Source: JAICKM01 sp038228295
Lineage (GTDB): Bacteria; Chloroflexota; Chloroflexia; QHBQ01; JAICKM01
Direction: 5' to 3'
Length of the DNA: 64,000 bases
Assembly: GCA_038228295.1 (NCBI GenBank)
Contig: JBBRPH010000011.1
Location: forward strand, 1-64,000
Positions 61,826 to 64,000 of the stretch are shown one piece after another. Below the pieces are notes generated by a model. It was not told where the DNA came from, did no database searches, and saw nothing but the letters and a program-made list of their open reading frames with translations. The position numbers and the translations under genes were made by a program. Position 1 is the first letter of the stretch. The number at the start of each line of letters is the position of its first letter.

Positions 61826-63652
61826 ATGAACCTGCGCGGGCTATTTGAGACCGGCGGTGGCCGTGGGCTACTCGTGGCAGCGGCCGTGTTACTGGCCGTG
61901 CTGGACGCGCTGCTCTGCGCGCGCGCCGCGCTGGGGCGCACCGGCTCGTGGTCGTTCCCCATTGACGATGCCTATATCTATGCCAATTATGCGCGTGCGC
62001 TGGCGGCAGGGCAACCCTTCCAATACAATCCCGGTGAGATAAGCGGCGGCGTAACCGGTCCCGCCTGGATGATCCTGACGGCAGCCGTCCAGCCGCTGAC
62101 CGCGCTGCTTGGTCCGGCTCCTGCCGCATTAGCCCCCGCTGCCGTGCAAGCCGGCGACCCTACGCTGGCCCTCACCGCCGGGCGACTCTACGCCACAGCC
62201 TACCTGCTCGGTGTGCTGGGCTTGGCCGCCGCAGCCTGCGCCGTGGCTTGGCTGGCCTGGGAGTGCTTGCGGGTTCAGCCCGGCCCGGTGCCTGCCGTCG
62301 TCGCTCTGCTCGCCGGAGCCTTCCTGCTCACCGACCACAATATCATCTGGGCCGCCTACTCCGGCCTCGAACTTCCCCTCGCCCTTGCCCTCGTCCCGCT
62401 GGTTCCAGCCACTATCCTGCACCGGATGCGAAGCGCGGAGTGCGGAATACGCAATGGTGACGGAGCACATAAACCGTCCGTGTCCTCGCCGGCCATGCAG
62501 AGCGTAGAACACACAACGCAGAAAGCGTCACCATTGCGTATTCCGCACTCCGCGCTTCGCATTGCGTTTTACGCGATCCCCTTCCTCCTACCCTGGGTGC
62601 GCCCCGAACTCGCCGTCATTGGGGCGGTTGGGGCAGGCGGCCTAGCTTGGGGGGCGGGGCGGGGCCGTGTTGCTTGGCGCACTGCCGCCGTCTATAGCGC
62701 CGCGCTCCTTGCCGGACTGGGCAGCATGAGCGCGTTGTTCCTGATCGCTACCGGCCGGCCGTTGCCCAGCAGTTTCTACGCCAAAGTCGCCCCGTTCCGC
62801 CTCGCGGAGTTGCCCGCCGCCTTGCTCGAATGGGTCGCCGCCCACGCCTGGCAGCCTTTTGCGCTTGCCGCCTGCGCCGCCCTCGGTGTGCTGCTGCTGG
62901 CGTGGTCGGCAGTCGGCAGTCGGCAGCCGGCACTCAGACAGGGCCGTTCCGCACTCCGCACCCCAGCGCTATTGCCCGCGCTCTGCGCGCTCGCCTATTT
63001 CGCCGCTATGCTGGTCGCGCTACGCTGGTTCGGCCAGCAGGATCGCTACATTCTGCCGATCCACACCCTGCTACTGCCCCCGGCTGTCGCACCCCTAGCC
63101 CTCCTTGCCGACCGCCTAGTGGGCAGAGTGAGGCCGATCCGACTGGTTACGGGCCGGCGCAGTTGGGGGTTGGGCGCGGCCCTCGTCGCTATTGGCCTCG
63201 TGGCCCATCTTGCCGCCACGCGCCAATGGGCGGCAACCGATTATGCCCTATTCGTGCAGAACATCGAGGATGCCCATGTCGCGCCCGCCCGCTGGATCGC
63301 CACACACACGCCGGCCGGCGCGATAGTCGCTGCCGAACCCATCGGCGCGCTACGCCTGTTCAGTGAGCGATCCACGGTAGACCTCGTGGGCCTGACCACG
63401 CCCGCCCAACTGGGCCACTACGGCGACTGGCTCGCCACCTACCGGCTATTGCAGGCCCGCCACGCCGCCATCCTGCTCTACTACCCCGCCTGGTGGCCCG
63501 CCCACCGCCCGCTGCCGTGGGTTCACGAGCGCGCCCGCTTCACCATCCCCGACAATCGCATCGCGGGCGATAGCGTGATCGCGGTGTACGCACTGGATAG
63601 CGCCGCACAGCAGCGCAGCCCAGCAGGTGGCATGGCTGATGCTTCTCACTAG
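61826..63652 (+). CDS. Polytopic membrane protein, GT-C glycosyltransferase-like
   Basis: 608 aa with about 10-12 helices. SFPIDDAYIYANYARALAAGQPFQYNPGEISGG is the acidic first external loop shared by GT-C-type and arabinosyltransferase-like membrane proteins (DDAYI). The protein is likely to use lipid-linked sugars. Two in-frame insertions are seen: a 137-bp inverted-repeat element at 62426-62562 (about residues 201-246) and heptamer repeats at 62905-62932. Both fall in loops. The GT-C-like gene at 18055 shares this trait. Substrate unknown. Confidence 0.8.
   Translation: MNLRGLFETGGGRGLLVAAAVLLAVLDALLCARAALGRTGSWSFPIDDAYIYANYARALAAGQPFQYNPGEISGGVTGPAWMILTAAVQPLTALLGPAPAALAPAAVQAGDPTLALTAGRLYATAYLLGVLGLAAAACAVAWLAWECLRVQPGPVPAVVALLAGAFLLTDHNIIWAAYSGLELPLALALVPLVPATILHRMRSAECGIRNGDGAHKPSVSSPAMQSVEHTTQKASPLRIPHSALRIAFYAIPFLLPWVRPELAVIGAVGAGGLAWGAGRGRVAWRTAAVYSAALLAGLGSMSALFLIATGRPLPSSFYAKVAPFRLAELPAALLEWVAAHAWQPFALAACAALGVLLLAWSAVGSRQPALRQGRSALRTPALLPALCALAYFAAMLVALRWFGQQDRYILPIHTLLLPPAVAPLALLADRLVGRVRPIRLVTGRRSWGLGAALVAIGLVAHLAATRQWAATDYALFVQNIEDAHVAPARWIATHTPAGAIVAAEPIGALRLFSERSTVDLVGLTTPAQLGHYGDWLATYRLLQARHAAILLYYPAWWPAHRPLPWVHERARFTIPDNRIAGDSVIAVYALDSAAQQRSPAGGMADASH
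62426..62562. repeat. 137-bp element with 37-bp perfect inverted repeats inside a gene
   Basis: Arms 62426-62462 and 62526-62562 are perfect complements around 63 bases. The arm includes GCGGAGTGCGGAATACGCAA. It lies within the GT-C-like reading frame, which stays open through it. A shorter relative (GAATACGCAATGC) is at 39742-39754 between radA and the mscS-type gene. Confidence 0.92.
62905..62932 (+). repeat. Heptamer repeat GTCGGCA x4
   Basis: Four copies (last GCCGGCA) encode WSAVGSRQPA in the same GT-C-like gene. Confidence 0.85.
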
Positions 63653-63655
63653 GCT

Positions 63656-64000
63656 ATGTTCAACAACCTAGCTCTGCCGTTCCTCTTGGCGATTTTTGCC
63701 GCTGCGGCCGTGGTGGTCTGGCGGGCCGGCGACCGCCTAACAGCCACTACTGATGCACTGGATGACCGTTTCGGCCTGGGGCAGGCACTCGGCGGCCTGA
63801 TCCTGCTGGCAGTGGCGACCAACTTGCCGGAGATCGCGATCACCGTCAGCGCCGCGCTCAACGGCCAAGTGGATATTGCGGTCGGCAACATCCTGGGCGG
63901 CATCGCGATCCAAACGGTGGTGCTGGCGATCCTGGATGCCGTCGGCGTGCGTAGCGGACGGCCGCTGACGGCGCGCCTTACCACGTTGATTCCCGTGTTG
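63656..64000 (+). CDS. Sodium/calcium exchanger family protein (partial)
   Basis: The first 115 codons of a membrane antiporter that runs past the window. GGLILLAVATNLPEIAITVSAALNGQVDIAVGNILGGIAIQ contains the alpha-1 repeat of the CaCA superfamily (PE and GN residues that bind cations). The ATG at 63656 is two bases after the previous gene's stop. Hydrophobic helices precede and follow the motif. Confidence 0.85.
   Translation, partial: MFNNLALPFLLAIFAAAAVVVWRAGDRLTATTDALDDRFGLGQALGGLILLAVATNLPEIAITVSAALNGQVDIAVGNILGGIAIQTVVLAILDAVGVRSGRPLTARLTTLIPVL

Overview
The window is a high-GC bacterial chromosome segment (visibly about 60-65% G+C) that most resembles Chloroflexota. This assignment is inference. 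It rests on a 16S tail and tRNA-Ile followed at once by a terminator (unlinked rRNA genes, known in that phylum among others), a MurE with EDPR in place of the usual DNPR motif, and the mix of gene families. No photosynthesis, phage structural, conjugation, transposase or CRISPR genes are seen.

Layout. 1-405: 16S rRNA 3' end, spacer, tRNA-Ile(GAU) and terminator, with no 23S. 406-8914: an SDR-like oxidoreductase, a YcaQ-type DNA glycosylase, a DUF554 membrane protein, tRNA-Ala(CGC), and a three-part proton-translocating transhydrogenase operon (pntAA, pntAB, a small TfoX/YjbR-like gene, pntB). 8992-20352: an ABC exporter, a beta-propeller gene coupled to a MoaD/ThiS ubiquitin-like gene, tldD (frameshifted) with tldE, two acetyltransferases and a polytopic GT-C-like protein. 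20475-23665: an AT-richer island with an orphan adenine methylase, a secreted matrixin-like protease, a lipoprotein and a 197-bp MITE-like element with target duplications. 23769-28910: two genes behind duplicated promoters, a beta-oxidation pair, a membrane protein and a GT2. 28949-36348: hutH and hutU with a Uma2 nuclease-like gene, an archaeal-type ornithine cyclodeaminase homologue and murE. 36421-43218: a His-rich LEA-like protein, an EAD1-trypsin protease, radA, mscS, nadD, a UGT, and a DUF559 gene bracketed by palindromes. 43229-51542 is almost all minus strand: a molybdopterin oxidoreductase, SRPBCC protein, P450, PPOX-nitroreductase fusion, a broken toxin with its antitoxin, CruF-like carotenoid enzyme and a propeller lipoprotein. 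51609-64000: a membrane protein, histidine phosphatase, an FAD/2Fe-2S fusion of the xanthine/CO dehydrogenase family, murJ, rpsT, a nucleotide-sugar dehydrogenase, a GAF-GGDEF-HD-GYP protein, another GT-C-like protein and a Na/Ca exchanger cut by the window end.

Recurrent non-coding structure is the most distinctive feature. Heptanucleotide tandem repeats occur between genes and in frame inside at least four genes. Long perfect hairpins mark gene ends. Extended -10 promoters (TGnTATAAT) often lie 6-9 bases from the start codon, which implies leaderless or near-leaderless mRNAs. One bidirectional promoter at 51.57 kb shares its -35 box between two divergent genes.
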